Below, one piece after another: positions 7,221 to 15,579 of a stretch of DNA of 55,726 nt (its first letter is position 1; each line of letters opens with the position of its first letter). The notes under the pieces are model-generated. The model had not been told where the DNA came from, made no database searches, and was given only the letters and a program-made list of their open reading frames with translations. A program made the translations under genes and the position numbers. This DNA is from a bacterium (GTDB lineage: Bacteria; Patescibacteriota; Patescibacteriia; Veblenbacterales; UBA10138): positions 1 to 55,726 of the forward strand of contig JAGVEX010000016.1 in NCBI GenBank assembly GCA_020057885.1, written 5' to 3'.

Positions 7221-8465
7221 ATGAATTTCCGCAGTGTATTAAAATTATCAACCAATAATCTCAGAGCTAATCCTTTGCGGTCTTTTTTAACAATGCTCGG
7301 GCTTATTATTGGTATTGGTTCGGTGATACTTATTGTTTCGGTTGGCGCTGGTGCACAGTCACTCATCTTGTCGCAAGTTAATAAAATAGGGAGTAATCTT
7401 ATAGGCATTTTGCCAGGCGCTTCGGATGCCAAAGGGCCGCCCGCTTCTGTATTTGGCATTCAGGTAAAAACTTTAATCAATGATGATATAAAGGCTATTT
7501 CGAACGATGGCCGCGCGCATCATATTGTGGCGGTGGCTGGTTATGCCCAAGGTCAGGGTGAGGTGATTTACGAAAATCGTAGTATTAAAAGTGGTACTTT
7601 TATGGGAGTGTCGGACAATTATCCAGAGGTTGAAAATGTTGCTTTACAATCTGGACGTTTTTTTACTGCCGAAGAGGAAAGTGGATTGGCTAGAGTGGCA
7701 ATTTTAGGGAGCGAGGCGGTTAATGAACTTTTTCAGGGAGAAAATCCCCTTGGTAAGACCATCAAAATCAAACATACGTCTTATAAAGTAATAGGTGAGT
7801 TTGAATCACGCGGTTCGGTTGCTTTTACAAATCAGGATAAATATATCTTTATTCCTTTGGGTACGGCACAAAAAATTATGCTCGGTTGGCGGCATCTTTC
7901 TTTAATTCGGGCTAAAATAGATGACGCTGCCAATGTAGACGAAACTATAGATTCGGTTAAACAAATTTTACGTCAGCAGCATAAATTGGAAGGTGATGCG
8001 GAAGATGATTTTTCAGTGCGTAACGCCGCTCAAGCCATTGATATGCTTAAAAGCATTACAGATGCTTTTCGTTTTTTCTTAGCGGCCATTGCGGCTATTT
8101 CTCTTTTAGTTGGCGGAATTGGGATTATGAATATAATGTTGGTAGCAGTAACAGAACGCTATCGGGAGATTGGCTTGCGTAAGGCCGTGGGCGCTACCAA
8201 GCGTAATATTTTAAATCAGTTTATTTTAGAAACATTGGTTATTGCCACCATTGGTTCAGCGCTTGGCATTTTTGGTGGAGCAGCTATTTCCGGAATAATT
8301 GCTATTGTAGCCAAAGCGCTTGGTTATGATTGGTCATTTATTGTTTCCGTCACTTCTATTTTATTAGCAGTGGTCGTGGGCACATTGATAGGCTTGGTTT
8401 TTGGTTATTATCCAGCCCGCCGTGCAGCTGGCTTGGATCCAATTACCTCGTTGCGCTATGAATAA
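7221..8465 (+). CDS. MacB-like ABC transporter permease (FtsX/MacB_PCD domains), first copy
   Basis: I chose ATG 7221 (MNFRSVLKLSTNNLRANPLRSFLTMLGLIIGIGSVILIVSVG). The in-frame TTG 15 nt upstream is less likely. Topology is one N-terminal membrane helix (about 22-44), a large extracytoplasmic MacB_PCD domain to about residue 280, then three C-terminal helices in the FtsX domain. The signature segment GGIGIMNIMLVAVTERYREIGLRKAVGATKRNIL is intact, and the tail YYPARRAAGLDPITSLRYE is classic. It is 414 aa long with the second permease 5 bp downstream, so the pair may form a heterodimer. Confidence 0.92.
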   Translation: MNFRSVLKLSTNNLRANPLRSFLTMLGLIIGIGSVILIVSVGAGAQSLILSQVNKIGSNLIGILPGASDAKGPPASVFGIQVKTLINDDIKAISNDGRAHHIVAVAGYAQGQGEVIYENRSIKSGTFMGVSDNYPEVENVALQSGRFFTAEEESGLARVAILGSEAVNELFQGENPLGKTIKIKHTSYKVIGEFESRGSVAFTNQDKYIFIPLGTAQKIMLGWRHLSLIRAKIDDAANVDETIDSVKQILRQQHKLEGDAEDDFSVRNAAQAIDMLKSITDAFRFFLAAIAAISLLVGGIGIMNIMLVAVTERYREIGLRKAVGATKRNILNQFILETLVIATIGSALGIFGGAAISGIIAIVAKALGYDWSFIVSVTSILLAVVVGTLIGLVFGYYPARRAAGLDPITSLRYE

Positions 8466-8470
8466 TTTTT

Positions 8471-9727
8471 ATGCTTACTAAAGACTATTTTAAACTCGCC
8501 TCGGTTTCATTTAGGCGTAATTTATTACGCACTTTACTTTCTGGTTTGGGTATTGTTATTAGTATAGCTTCGGTTATAGTGGTCATTTCCGCCGCTCAAG
8601 GCGTAAAAGGGTTTATTATTGGTCAGTTTGATTCTTTTGGCAGTAATTTGTTACAAACCGAAACGCGTGTACCTTCCACTGGCAGTATTAATAGCGGTGA
8701 TAGCGCACAGGCGCAAGCCTTAGGTACAGTAATTACTACTTTGACGCTTGATGATATGTTGGCCATACGCAAATTACCTAACATTGTTACTAATTATGGT
8801 TATCAAATGGGACAAGCAGTTGCTACTTCGCCTACGGACAAAAAAACCGTAATGCTCTGGGGAGCGTCAGCCACTTTTTTAGATATTGATACTGGTAAAA
8901 TTAAAGAGGGGCGTTTTTATACTGAGGAGGAGGATGCTTCATTAACACGTGTTGCAGTATTAGGCTCCGAGGTAGCCAGTGAATTATTTGGCGATATTAA
9001 TCCAGTAGGGCAGACTATAAAAATAAAACAGAAAAATTTTGAAGTGATAGGTGTTTTTGCTAAGCGTGGGGCGGCCTTATTTTTTAATCTTGACGCGGTA
9101 GTTTATGTTCCGGTAAAAACACTGCAAAAACAAATTTTAGGAACAGATTATGTTTCTGCTATTACTAGTCAGTATCGCGATAAAAGCAAATTAACCGCTA
9201 CTATTGCCGACGTGCAGGATTTATTACGCGCGCGGCACAACATTGACCTTAGCGACCCTGATAAAGATGATTTTATTGTTACGACCAGCGATGATGTGGC
9301 TAATATTTTGGATACAATTTTGGGTGGCTTTACTATTTTATTAGTCGCGCTAGCCGCCATCTCTTTAATAGTAGGCGGCGTGGGAATTATGAATATTATG
9401 TACGTTTCTATTTTAGAAAGAACTTTTGAAATAGGTTTGCGCAAGGCCGTGGGTGCTACACGGGAACAAATTTTAAGGCAATTTTTAATTGAAGCAGTAC
9501 TGGTAACAACCATGGGTGGTATTACTGGTATTATACTCGGCGTGTTGATTTCTTTGGGGATTGCGGGGGTAGCAAAAATACAAGGTTTTGCCTGGAGTTT
9601 TGTAATTCCCTTGTACTCAGTAATTTTAGCTACTGGTTTTTCTATAGTCTGTGGACTTATTTTTGGACTTTACCCAGCCCGCCGTGCTGCTGAGCTGGAT
9701 CCAATAGAGGCCTTGCGGAAGGAATAG
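8471..9727 (+). CDS. MacB-like ABC transporter permease, second copy
   Basis: A 418-aa paralogue of the preceding gene with the same architecture: helix 1 at about 20-45, extracytoplasmic MacB_PCD domain, and three C-terminal helices including GGVGIMNIMYVSILERTFEIGLRKAVGATREQIL and LYPARRAAELDPIEALRKE. The two copies differ clearly in the extracytoplasmic domain, so this is an old duplication or an obligate heterodimer and not a recent repeat. It is the last gene of the operon; a terminator hairpin follows within 12 bp. Confidence 0.92.
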   Translation: MLTKDYFKLASVSFRRNLLRTLLSGLGIVISIASVIVVISAAQGVKGFIIGQFDSFGSNLLQTETRVPSTGSINSGDSAQAQALGTVITTLTLDDMLAIRKLPNIVTNYGYQMGQAVATSPTDKKTVMLWGASATFLDIDTGKIKEGRFYTEEEDASLTRVAVLGSEVASELFGDINPVGQTIKIKQKNFEVIGVFAKRGAALFFNLDAVVYVPVKTLQKQILGTDYVSAITSQYRDKSKLTATIADVQDLLRARHNIDLSDPDKDDFIVTTSDDVANILDTILGGFTILLVALAAISLIVGGVGIMNIMYVSILERTFEIGLRKAVGATREQILRQFLIEAVLVTTMGGITGIILGVLISLGIAGVAKIQGFAWSFVIPLYSVILATGFSIVCGLIFGLYPARRAAELDPIEALRKE

Positions 9728-9738
9728 TGAGATAAAAA

Positions 9739-9768
9739 AACGAGAATATCCATTTAAATACTCTCGTT
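9739..9768. terminator. Terminator between the efflux operon and the convergent hypothetical gene
   Basis: AACGAGA (9739-9745) pairs with TCTCGTT (9762-9768). It is preceded by an A-run (a T-run on the minus strand) and followed by CGTTTT, so it can serve both directions. Confidence 0.7.
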
Positions 9769-9799
9769 GGCGTTTTATAAAAATTGCGTTTGTTTAGTC

Positions 9800-10225
9800 T
9801 TATTGGAAAAAAGCGAGCGCTTTATTTGAGGCGTTGATACACAGCCTGTCATCGGGCATATTAATAACTTTATCTAATAATCCGTCTACTGGTAGGTGAA
9901 TGGTAACTGTTCTTATCATTCTTTTTATATTATTTACATTATCGTGTAGATTTTTTACCGTGATAACTACCGAGAAGCACATTTTTGTAGCATCAAACGA
10001 AGATTTTTGCACGCGGCCTTTTAGGACGTAGTTAGGGACGACACTACCCGCCAGTCCATAAATTTCGCATTTTTTATTTTTTAGATTAGTAAGTATTTCC
10101 GGCAGTTGATTTGATGTGAGTAAGGCACATCCCTCTGGCACGTCAATCAAATCATGCCCATTACCACCCTCTGGCACATTTGTCATTTTACGATAATCAA
10201 TCGTAATTCTCTGTCTTTTCTTCAT
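9800..10225 (-). CDS. Hypothetical protein, 141 aa
   Basis: I do not recognise the family. The product is a soluble mixed alpha/beta protein that starts MKKRQRITIDYRKMTNVPEGGNGHDLIDVPEG and ends DDRLCINASNKALAFFQ. There is no signal peptide or membrane helix. Strong beta propensity in the middle (YVLKGRVQKSS...KMCFSVVITVKN) loosely recalls PilZ-like barrels, but the RxxxR and D/NxSxxG motifs are absent, so I do not assign it. A good GGAG Shine-Dalgarno precedes ATG, and it stands alone between the efflux operon and the divergent hrcA promoter. Confidence 0.7.
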   Translation of the reverse strand: MKKRQRITIDYRKMTNVPEGGNGHDLIDVPEGCALLTSNQLPEILTNLKNKKCEIYGLAGSVVPNYVLKGRVQKSSFDATKMCFSVVITVKNLHDNVNNIKRMIRTVTIHLPVDGLLDKVINMPDDRLCINASNKALAFFQ

Positions 10226-10330
10226 TTATTCTCCTTAGTTTAGTTTTGTGATTAGTTTTTTTAATGAACAATAACCCTATTTTATAGTGCCTAGAGTAGG
10301 TGAGTCAAGGGTTGGGTGTAGTGTTATCCC

Positions 10331-10359
10331 TTGACACCATTTTGGGGGTATTTTACAAT
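10331..10359 (+). promoter_or_regulatory. Sigma-70 promoter of hrcA-grpE
   Basis: TTGACA (10331-10336) and TACAAT (10354-10359), 17-bp spacing. The CIRCE operator begins 5 bp further, covering the predicted transcript start. Confidence 0.85.
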
Positions 10360-10363
10360 GATA

Positions 10364-10390
10364 TTAGCACTCTCGACCTTAGAGTGCTAA
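10364..10390. promoter_or_regulatory. CIRCE operator (HrcA binding site)
   Basis: TTAGCACTC (10364-10372), 9-bp spacer, GAGTGCTAA (10382-10390): an exact match to the CIRCE consensus. It sits between the -10 box and the hrcA start, so HrcA should repress its own operon. I found no second copy before dnaK, dnaJ or hsp20. Confidence 0.97.
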
Positions 10391-10420
10391 CGCGATAAAA
10401 TTCAATATTTTAGCCATTTT

Positions 10421-11116
10421 ATGGATAAAAGACAGCATAATCTGTTAGCCGAAGTGGTGCGAAGCTATATACGCGAAGCAGAGCCAGTTGGCTCTAAAGC
10501 GTTAGAAGGGGCTTTGGGTGTAAGTTCGGCTACTATCCGTAATGACATGGCTGAATTGGAGGAGCAAGGTTTTTTGGCCCAACCATACACTTCAGCCGGC
10601 CGAGTGCCGACTTTAAAAGGTTATCAATTTTTTATTGATAATTTATTGGAAGCGCGCGAGCCTAAAATAACAGAACAAAGACTTTTAAAAGATTTAGTGA
10701 AACAATTGCAAGCCTCTCACGAAGCTGTGGTTAAAAATTTAGCGCGCAAGTTAGCCGAACTAGCGGGTGAGGCAGTGGTAGTAGGTTTTGCACCTTACGA
10801 CGTATACTATACTGGTTTAGCTAATTTATTTGAACAGCCTGAGTTTGCTGAGGTCAATATGGTGCGCCATATTGGCAAAGTGATTGATAATTTAGACCAA
10901 GCTATGGCTAAACTTTATCATGATACTAACCATAATGAAGAAGTGGGGATAAAAATTGGTTTATCTAATCCTTTTGGCGAAGGTTGTGCCTTAATATTTA
11001 CCAGTTGCCGTAATCTCGAAACGCGTAGCTTAATTGGTCTGCTTGGCCCTATTCGAATGGATTATGATGCTCATATTGGCAGATTGCAATATATAAAATC
11101 ACTTTTCACAATTTAA
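10421..11116 (+). CDS. hrcA: Heat-inducible transcription repressor HrcA (short form)
   Basis: The 231-aa protein has the N-terminal winged helix of HrcA: LLAEVVRSYIREAEPVGSKALEGALGVSSATIRNDMAELEEQGFLAQPYTSAGRVPTLKGYQFFID (about 8-73). It is followed by the GAF-like domain ending IGLLGPIRMDYDAHIGRLQYIKSLF. Typical HrcA has about 340 residues, so the middle (inserted dimerisation/GAF) part is reduced by roughly 100 residues. The upstream CIRCE element confirms the assignment. The grpE start follows 4 nt after its stop. Confidence 0.95.
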   Translation: MDKRQHNLLAEVVRSYIREAEPVGSKALEGALGVSSATIRNDMAELEEQGFLAQPYTSAGRVPTLKGYQFFIDNLLEAREPKITEQRLLKDLVKQLQASHEAVVKNLARKLAELAGEAVVVGFAPYDVYYTGLANLFEQPEFAEVNMVRHIGKVIDNLDQAMAKLYHDTNHNEEVGIKIGLSNPFGEGCALIFTSCRNLETRSLIGLLGPIRMDYDAHIGRLQYIKSLFTI

Positions 11117-11119
11117 AAT

Positions 11120-11623
11120 ATGAATAATGATGAATCAGAATTAAAAGAGAAAATTCCAACTCAAGCATCGGCCCCAGTGTCGGCCGAAGGCGAGCCAGAT
11201 TTAGCGCGACAATATTTGGAGGGCTGGCAGCGCGCTAAAGCAGATTATGCAAATTTAAAGCGCGAAACCGAAAGTAGAATGCAAGATTTGGTTAAATATG
11301 CCAACGCCGAACTTTTAAAAGAGTTATTGCCGCTAGTTGATTATTTTAAGCACGCGCTTAAAAGCGTCCCCACCGAGCATAAAGGGGATTCCTGGGTAGA
11401 GGGTATTCGGCATATTCAATCTAAACTGGAACAAGTATTGGCGTATTATGGAGTTAAAGAGCTTGAAGTAGTGGGAGAAAAATTTGATCCGGCCTTTCAT
11501 GAGGCAGTTGGTGAAGTGGAAAATTCAGGCGAGTCTGGTGGTATAATAGTAGAGGAAATTAGAACAGGTTTTATGTTACACAATAAGCTATTACAGGTAG
11601 CGCGGGTGAAAGTAGCTAAATAA
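11120..11623 (+). CDS. grpE: Nucleotide exchange factor GrpE
   Basis: A 167-aa protein with an acidic disordered N-terminus, a long coiled coil (ARQYLEGWQRAKADYANLKRETESRMQDL, about 29-57) and the beta-wing domain ending EIRTGFMLHNKLLQVARVKVAK. GrpE releases ADP from DnaK. It lies in the CIRCE-controlled hrcA operon. Its partner dnaK is 1.5 kb away under a separate promoter. Confidence 0.95.
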   Translation: MNNDESELKEKIPTQASAPVSAEGEPDLARQYLEGWQRAKADYANLKRETESRMQDLVKYANAELLKELLPLVDYFKHALKSVPTEHKGDSWVEGIRHIQSKLEQVLAYYGVKELEVVGEKFDPAFHEAVGEVENSGESGGIIVEEIRTGFMLHNKLLQVARVKVAK

Positions 11624-11712
11624 ATGTAAAATGCAAATATCAAAAATAAAAATAACAAATAAAAATAAAATTTTCCATTTTGATTTTTAAATTTTAATTT
11701 TAAAATTTAATT

Positions 11713-11856
11713 ATGGACTACATCTGTCCGGAATGCGGTTACACCGATGAGGCTCGTGGCCGCTGCCCTTCCTGCGATGTGCCCTTAATCCACATTGATG
11801 ATGTGGGTGAAGAGGGTAAAAGCGAGGAAGTGGAGGAAGAAGAACCAAAAGTGTAA
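11713..11856 (+). CDS. Small zinc-ribbon protein, 47 aa
   Basis: An open frame starts MDYICPECGYTDEARGRCPSCDVPL and ends with an acidic tail, HIDDVGEEGKSEEVEEEEPKV. Two C-x2-C knuckles (C5/C8 and C18/C21) define a rubredoxin-like zinc ribbon. It lies between grpE and hsp20 behind an 89-bp AT-rich spacer without a clear Shine-Dalgarno. The Cys spacing and lack of stops argue for a real gene. The function is unknown; proteins of this shape often act in RNA or protein quality-control complexes (inference). Confidence 0.72.
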   Translation: MDYICPECGYTDEARGRCPSCDVPLIHIDDVGEEGKSEEVEEEEPKV

Positions 11857-11858
11857 AT

Positions 11859-11894
11859 TTCGAGAACAGGTCCGCGTTTAGCGGACCACTCGAA
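11859..11894. repeat. Long imperfect hairpin in the gap before hsp20
   Basis: GGTCCGC (11869-11875), loop GTTTA, GCGGACC (11881-11887), extended outward by TTCGAG and CTCGAA with small internal loops. No T-run follows, so it is a weak terminator candidate. It could be a palindromic repeat unit or an mRNA structure in the hsp20 leader. Confidence 0.55.
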
Positions 11895-11986
11895 CCGGCG
11901 GCATCTTTGCTTTAAAAGGTGTTTCTGGTTTGGGTTCTAAACCCATTCATTATTAATCTTTTAAAAAGAAAGGGGTGTAAAATTTT

Positions 11987-12409
11987 ATGTCAATTGTACG
12001 TTGGACACCAATGTTTCCTGCACTCGAAGAGTTTGATAAATTTTTTGACGATTTTTCTCCTATGAATCGCATGGCAAATTTTGTGCCTGCCCTGGATGTT
12101 TATCAAACTAAAGATGATGTAGTGGTAGAGGCGCCGCTTGCCGGCATAGATCCAGCCAAGGTGAGTATCTCCATTGAGAATGATGTTTTGACTATTGAGG
12201 GTCAAAGCGAGCACAAGAGCGAGGTGGATGAGAAGAATTATTACCGCAAAGAGGTGCGCTGTGGCTCGTTTCATCGTTCCGTGGCTTTACCTGCCGCAGT
12301 GAATGGCGATAAAGCTAAAGCGACTTATGAAAAAGGTGTGCTTAAAATTAGTATTCCGAAAGAGGAGAGGGCAAAACCAAAAACTGTCAAAGTTGAGATA
12401 AAGGATTAG
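11987..12409 (+). CDS. Small heat-shock protein, Hsp20/alpha-crystallin family
   Basis: A 140-aa ATP-independent holdase. The alpha-crystallin domain runs from about residue 38 to 130, with VPALDVYQTKDDVVVEAPLAGIDPAKVSISIENDVLTIEG and the closing motif AKATYEKGVLKISIPK (A-x-x-x-x-G-V-L). The N-terminal arm IVRWTPMFPALEEFDKFFDDF is typical. GAAAGGGG precedes the ATG as Shine-Dalgarno. It has no CIRCE element, so its heat control, if any, must work otherwise, possibly through the structured leader upstream. Confidence 0.95.
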   Translation: MSIVRWTPMFPALEEFDKFFDDFSPMNRMANFVPALDVYQTKDDVVVEAPLAGIDPAKVSISIENDVLTIEGQSEHKSEVDEKNYYRKEVRCGSFHRSVALPAAVNGDKAKATYEKGVLKISIPKEERAKPKTVKVEIKD

Positions 12410-12412
12410 GTA

Positions 12413-12444
12413 GGATGCCGTTCGGCCCTAAGGCGGACGGATCC
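12413..12444. repeat. GC-rich imperfect palindrome after hsp20
   Basis: GGAT-g-CCGT-tc-GGCC pairs with GGC-gg-ACGG-ATCC across about 32 bp. The GC content is well above the surroundings, as in dispersed palindromic repeats. A second inverted pair, TCCTTAAG (12442-12449) with CTTAAGGA (12477-12484), follows. Neither carries a T-run. Confidence 0.5.
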
Positions 12445-12499
12445 TTAAGCAAGTTAATCAAACATTGGTCGATTTACTTAAGGAAAAAACAAAAATAAA

Positions 12500-12529
12500 A
12501 AAGTGTTTCCGGAATTTTAGAAACACTTT
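12500..12529. terminator. Bidirectional terminator between hsp20 and the convergent membrane gene
   Basis: AAAGTGTTTC (12500-12509) and GAAACACTTT (12520-12529) form a perfect 10-bp stem flanked by an A-run on the left, suiting the minus-strand gene. The plus direction has a shorter T-tract. Confidence 0.75.
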
Positions 12530-12547
12530 AGCACATTAAATTTTTTG

Positions 12548-13069
12548 TTACGTTTTGTTGTTTATGGTTTTACTTGGTTTCCATTCTTTAATGATTAGTA
12601 TGATAAGAAGAAGTAAAAATAAAGAAAAGAAAGTTATAACAAAGCCTTGTAGCCCTGGTTTATTACCACCATCATAATAAATAGATGTAATAGCGCTTAC
12701 ACACCAACAGGAAATAATGAGAAATATAAAAGTACTGAGAATTTTCGATCGTAATAAACTAGCGGATTGTTTGTTTGAAGGAGTTGTTAGTTGTTTTTTT
12801 CGCCAAGTGAATTTAATAATTTTGTCCCAGATTTCTTGAGCAAGATCAGACTTCCAAATGCCAAGTATAGCAAGTGGTAGCAATGAAACGTAAAATGATA
12901 GTAAATTTGCAAAAGGCATGACAGAATAAAATTCATCGGCTGATGGTTTTTTATCACTCATGAGGTTTAATAAAAAAATACACCCACTAGCAAAAGCCAC
13001 ATAAAAAACAGCTTCCCCAATTTTTTTCCAGCTAAACCACGAAGGTTTCATTTGTAAAATAGCGACCAT
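12548..13069 (-). CDS. Hypothetical membrane protein, 173 aa, four predicted helices
   Basis: Family not recognised. Predicted membrane segments lie at about residues 18-36 (AVFYVAFASGCIFLLNLM), 50-72 (MPFANLLSFYVSLLPLAILGIW), 111-131 (ILSTFIFLIISCWCVSAI) and 143-162 (FVITFFSLFLLLLIILII). A basic cytoplasmic loop (KIIKFTWRKKQLTTPSNK) separates the two pairs. It has an AAAGGAG Shine-Dalgarno 5-6 nt from ATG and stands alone between hsp20 and dnaK on the opposite strand, so it is probably an accessory gene inserted in the chaperone region. Confidence 0.72.
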   Translation of the reverse strand: MVAILQMKPSWFSWKKIGEAVFYVAFASGCIFLLNLMSDKKPSADEFYSVMPFANLLSFYVSLLPLAILGIWKSDLAQEIWDKIIKFTWRKKQLTTPSNKQSASLLRSKILSTFIFLIISCWCVSAITSIYYDGGNKPGLQGFVITFFSLFLLLLIILIIKEWKPSKTINNKT

Positions 13070-13185
13070 ATTAGTCTCCTTTAAATTTGATTTTTGAATA
13101 TATTTATATTGTATTTATTTGTTAAAATTTTAAACTTATTATTAAATTTTGTCAATAATTGTAATTATTAACTTATTAAAATCAT

Positions 13186-15105
13186 ATGCCAAAAATATTA
13201 GGAATAGATTTAGGAACAACTAACTCTTGTATGGCCATCATCGAAGGTGGTGAGCCTAAGGTGTTAGAAAATAAAGAAGGCGCGCGCACCACGCCATCTG
13301 TTATAGCACAAGCCAAATCGGGTGAGCGCCTGGTTGGTTTGCTGGCTAAGCGCCAAGCAGTTACGAATCACGAGAATACGCTTTATTCCATTAAGCGCCT
13401 TATTGGCCGCCGCTGGGACGATCCAGAAGTTCAGCGTGATTTAAAAGTGTTACCGTTTAAGTTGGTAAAATCGGGTGAGGGAGTAAAAGTTGCTATGGGC
13501 GGCAAAGAATATAGTCCGCAGGAAATTTCCGCCATGGTATTGCAAAAAATGAAAGCTGATGCTGAAGAAAAGACTGGTGAAAAGATTACCGAAGCAGTAA
13601 TTACCGTACCGGCTTATTTTGACGATTCACAGCGCCAAGCTACCAAAGACGCCGGTGAAATTGCCGGTCTTAAAGTGCGGCGTATTATTAACGAACCTAC
13701 AGCCGCGGCTTTGGCCTATGGGTTTGATAAAAAAAAGGATGAAAAAATCGCAGTGTACGATCTTGGCGGTGGTACTTTTGATATTTCGGTGTTGGAAGTT
13801 TCAGCTGACACAGTAGAGGTTAAGGCTACCAACGGTGATACGCATTTGGGTGGCGATGATTTTGATCAGCGTATTATTCACTGGATTGTGGACGAATTTA
13901 AAAAAGATACATGTGTGGATTTATCCAAAGATAATTTAGCGCTACAACGCGTAAAAGAATCAGCGGAAAAAGCTAAAATTGAACTTTCCACCTCAATGGA
14001 AACGGAAATCAATCAGCCGTTCATTACTTCCGATGCCTCTGGCCCTAAGCATTTGGTAATGAAAATGACACGCGCCAAACTGGAGGAATTAGTGAACGAT
14101 TTAGTGCAAAAAACTTTAGAGCCGACTAAAAAAGCTTTGCAGGATGCCGGTTTAACCGTGGGACAGCTTAACGAGGTAGTTTTGGTTGGCGGTATGACTC
14201 GTATGCCGCTAGTGCTAAAAACTGTGGAAAAATTCTTTGGTAAAAAACCAAATGTGTCAGTGAATCCCGATGAAGTTGTGGCAGTGGGTGCGGCCGTGCA
14301 AGCTGGTGTTTTACAGGGTGAAGTGCGCGACGTACTATTGCTTGACGTAACTCCGCTTTCACTTGGCATTGAAACTTTGGGTGGCGTAATGACCAAATTA
14401 ATAGATCGTAATACCACTGTGCCAACCTCCAAGAGTCAAATTTTTTCTACCGCAGCCGATGGCCAAACCAGTGTGGAAATTCATGTGTTACAGGGTGAAC
14501 GCGAATTTGCGCCCGATAATAAAACCTTAGGCCGGTTTATTTTGGATGGTATTCCACCAGCCCCGCGCGGTATGCCGCAAGTGGAAGTATCTTTTGATAT
14601 AGATGCCAACGGTATTCTCTCGGTAAAAGCCAAAGATAAAGCGACCAGCAAAGAGCAAAAAATTACTATCACAGCTTCTAGTGGCCTTTCTAAAGATGAA
14701 GTGGAAAAAATGAAGAAAGAGGCAGAACTGCACGCGGAAGATGATAAAAAGAAGCGCGAACTTATAGATATGAAAAATACGGCAGAATCTACTGTGTATC
14801 AAACTGAGAAAATGCTAAAAGAGCAGGGCGACAAAGTGCCGGCTGATATTAAAAAAGATGTGGAAGAAAAATTAGAAGCTGTGAGAAAAATTAAGGACGC
14901 CGAAGATGTAGCTACAATTAAATCAGCGCTGGATGCTTTACAGCAGTCTGTAATTAAGATTGGCGAGGCAATGTATAAAGCTCAATCAGCCTCCGCGCAA
15001 GGCTCCGGCGGATCTTCGACCGGTTCAGAGCAGTCCACTGGTCAATCAGCAGAGGATAAGAAAGATGAGCCCATTAGTGGGCAGTATGAGGAGGTTAAGA
15101 AGTAA
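13186..15105 (+). CDS. dnaK: Chaperone DnaK (Hsp70)
   Basis: At 639 aa it is full length. The nucleotide-binding domain carries [13 protein letters not shown] (phosphate 1), [17 protein letters not shown] (phosphate 2) and [13 protein letters not shown] (adenosine). The linker [25 protein letters not shown], the beta-sandwich substrate domain and a helical lid follow. The Ser/Gly/Gln-rich tail ends EEVKK. No Shine-Dalgarno precedes the ATG, and there is no CIRCE upstream even though hrcA is present. It works with GrpE (11.1 kb) and DnaJ (16.5 kb). Confidence 0.98.
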   Translation: MPKILGIDLGTTNSCMAIIEGGEPKVLENKEGARTTPSVIAQAKSGERLVGLLAKRQAVTNHENTLYSIKRLIGRRWDDPEVQRDLKVLPFKLVKSGEGVKVAMGGKEYSPQEISAMVLQKMKADAEEKTGEKITEAVITVPAYFDDSQRQATKDAGEIAGLKVRRIINEPTAAALAYGFDKKKDEKIAVYDLGGGTFDISVLEVSADTVEVKATNGDTHLGGDDFDQRIIHWIVDEFKKDTCVDLSKDNLALQRVKESAEKAKIELSTSMETEINQPFITSDASGPKHLVMKMTRAKLEELVNDLVQKTLEPTKKALQDAGLTVGQLNEVVLVGGMTRMPLVLKTVEKFFGKKPNVSVNPDEVVAVGAAVQAGVLQGEVRDVLLLDVTPLSLGIETLGGVMTKLIDRNTTVPTSKSQIFSTAADGQTSVEIHVLQGEREFAPDNKTLGRFILDGIPPAPRGMPQVEVSFDIDANGILSVKAKDKATSKEQKITITASSGLSKDEVEKMKKEAELHAEDDKKKRELIDMKNTAESTVYQTEKMLKEQGDKVPADIKKDVEEKLEAVRKIKDAEDVATIKSALDALQQSVIKIGEAMYKAQSASAQGSGGSSTGSEQSTGQSAEDKKDEPISGQYEEVKK

Positions 15106-15113
15106 TTAAGTAG

Positions 15114-15137
15114 GGCGCCCCGCATACGCGGGGCGCC
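15114..15137. terminator. Very stable GC hairpin after dnaK
   Basis: GGCGCCCCGC (15114-15123), loop ATAC, GCGGGGCGCC (15128-15137): a perfect 10-bp GC stem, extendable by TAG/CTA-type ends. No T-run follows directly, so it may act as an mRNA 3'-end stabiliser or be a palindromic repeat serving as terminator. Confidence 0.6.
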
Positions 15138-15180
15138 TAGATTCTAAATTGTCATTCTTAATTTTTACAAACGTTCTTTG

Positions 15181-15218
15181 AAATAAAAAACTGGCCACCG
15201 AATATGCAAGTGACCAGT
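15181..15218 (-). terminator. Intrinsic terminator of a minus-strand transcript
   Basis: Read on the minus strand, ACTGGTCAC (15218-15210), an 11-nt loop and GTGGCCAGT (15198-15190) are followed by six T residues and more T/A. This is the clearest terminator of the 15.1-15.7 kb gap. It points towards dnaK and no recognisable gene lies upstream of it. Confidence 0.7.
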
Positions 15219-15574
15219 ATGAGATGACAATCCGCGGGGTGGAGATTCTTTGCCAGGAAAAGCTCACGCAACTTGTCTTTTCTCTTCAAGAAGAATTGAC
15301 CTCCACCACCATTAAGGAGGTAATAGGGTTAGCGCTATGAAGATAGCAGACGTTGTAGTTTAGCTACTTGGCGTCACTTCCATGGGTTCCCCTTGTTATA
15401 TATTTTGGCTCGGGCTCCCTCCTTAGCTATAGTGTGCCAGTGTCATTACTTCCTGGCAGCCCCTAAAAAGTGTTACTACTGGATTGTCGTGGAGGTATAC
15501 TTCATGATAGCCTCCTTTGTTTGTTGTTACGCCGCCAGCCGAGTACACTATTAAAGTACAGGTCAGCAACTTAA
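15181..15574 (-). ncRNA. Candidate structured non-coding RNA or regulatory leader, about 390 nt
   Basis: The 650-bp gap between dnaK and the DUF3467 gene holds no convincing protein. On the minus strand it has a promoter (15580-15608) and a strong terminator (15181-15218). In between, nested helices include GGTGGAG/CTCCACC enclosing ATTCTT/AAGAAT and GAAAAG/CTTTTC. Near the 5' end AAAGGAGG (15518-15511) followed by a 9-codon frame (MKYTSTTIQ, 15505-15476) can pair with CCTCC (15495-15491). A second purine block (AAGGAGGG) is complementary to a later CCTCCTTA. It is not RNase P, tmRNA (no TTCGA loop or CCA end) or SRP RNA (no GGAA-tetraloop core). Strand assignment is the main uncertainty. Confidence 0.4.
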
Positions 15575-15579
15575 GCATT

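Noticed and set aside
7206-8465. TTG start at 7206 for the first permease
   Set aside because: ATG 7221 begins directly at the conserved N-terminal helix pattern and the 5 extra residues add nothing recognisable.
11859-11900. tRNA-like fragment (minus-strand GGTTCGAGT resembling a T-loop)
   Set aside because: No acceptor stem, anticodon arm or D-loop can be built around it; the sequence is a simple long hairpin.
15320-15550. Several very short frames with Shine-Dalgarno-like starts on both strands (MKIADVVV, MIASFVCCYAASRVHY, MEVTPSS)
   Set aside because: The GGAGG/CCTCC palindromic content creates ribosome-site look-alikes on both strands; none of the frames is long enough or distinctive enough to claim.
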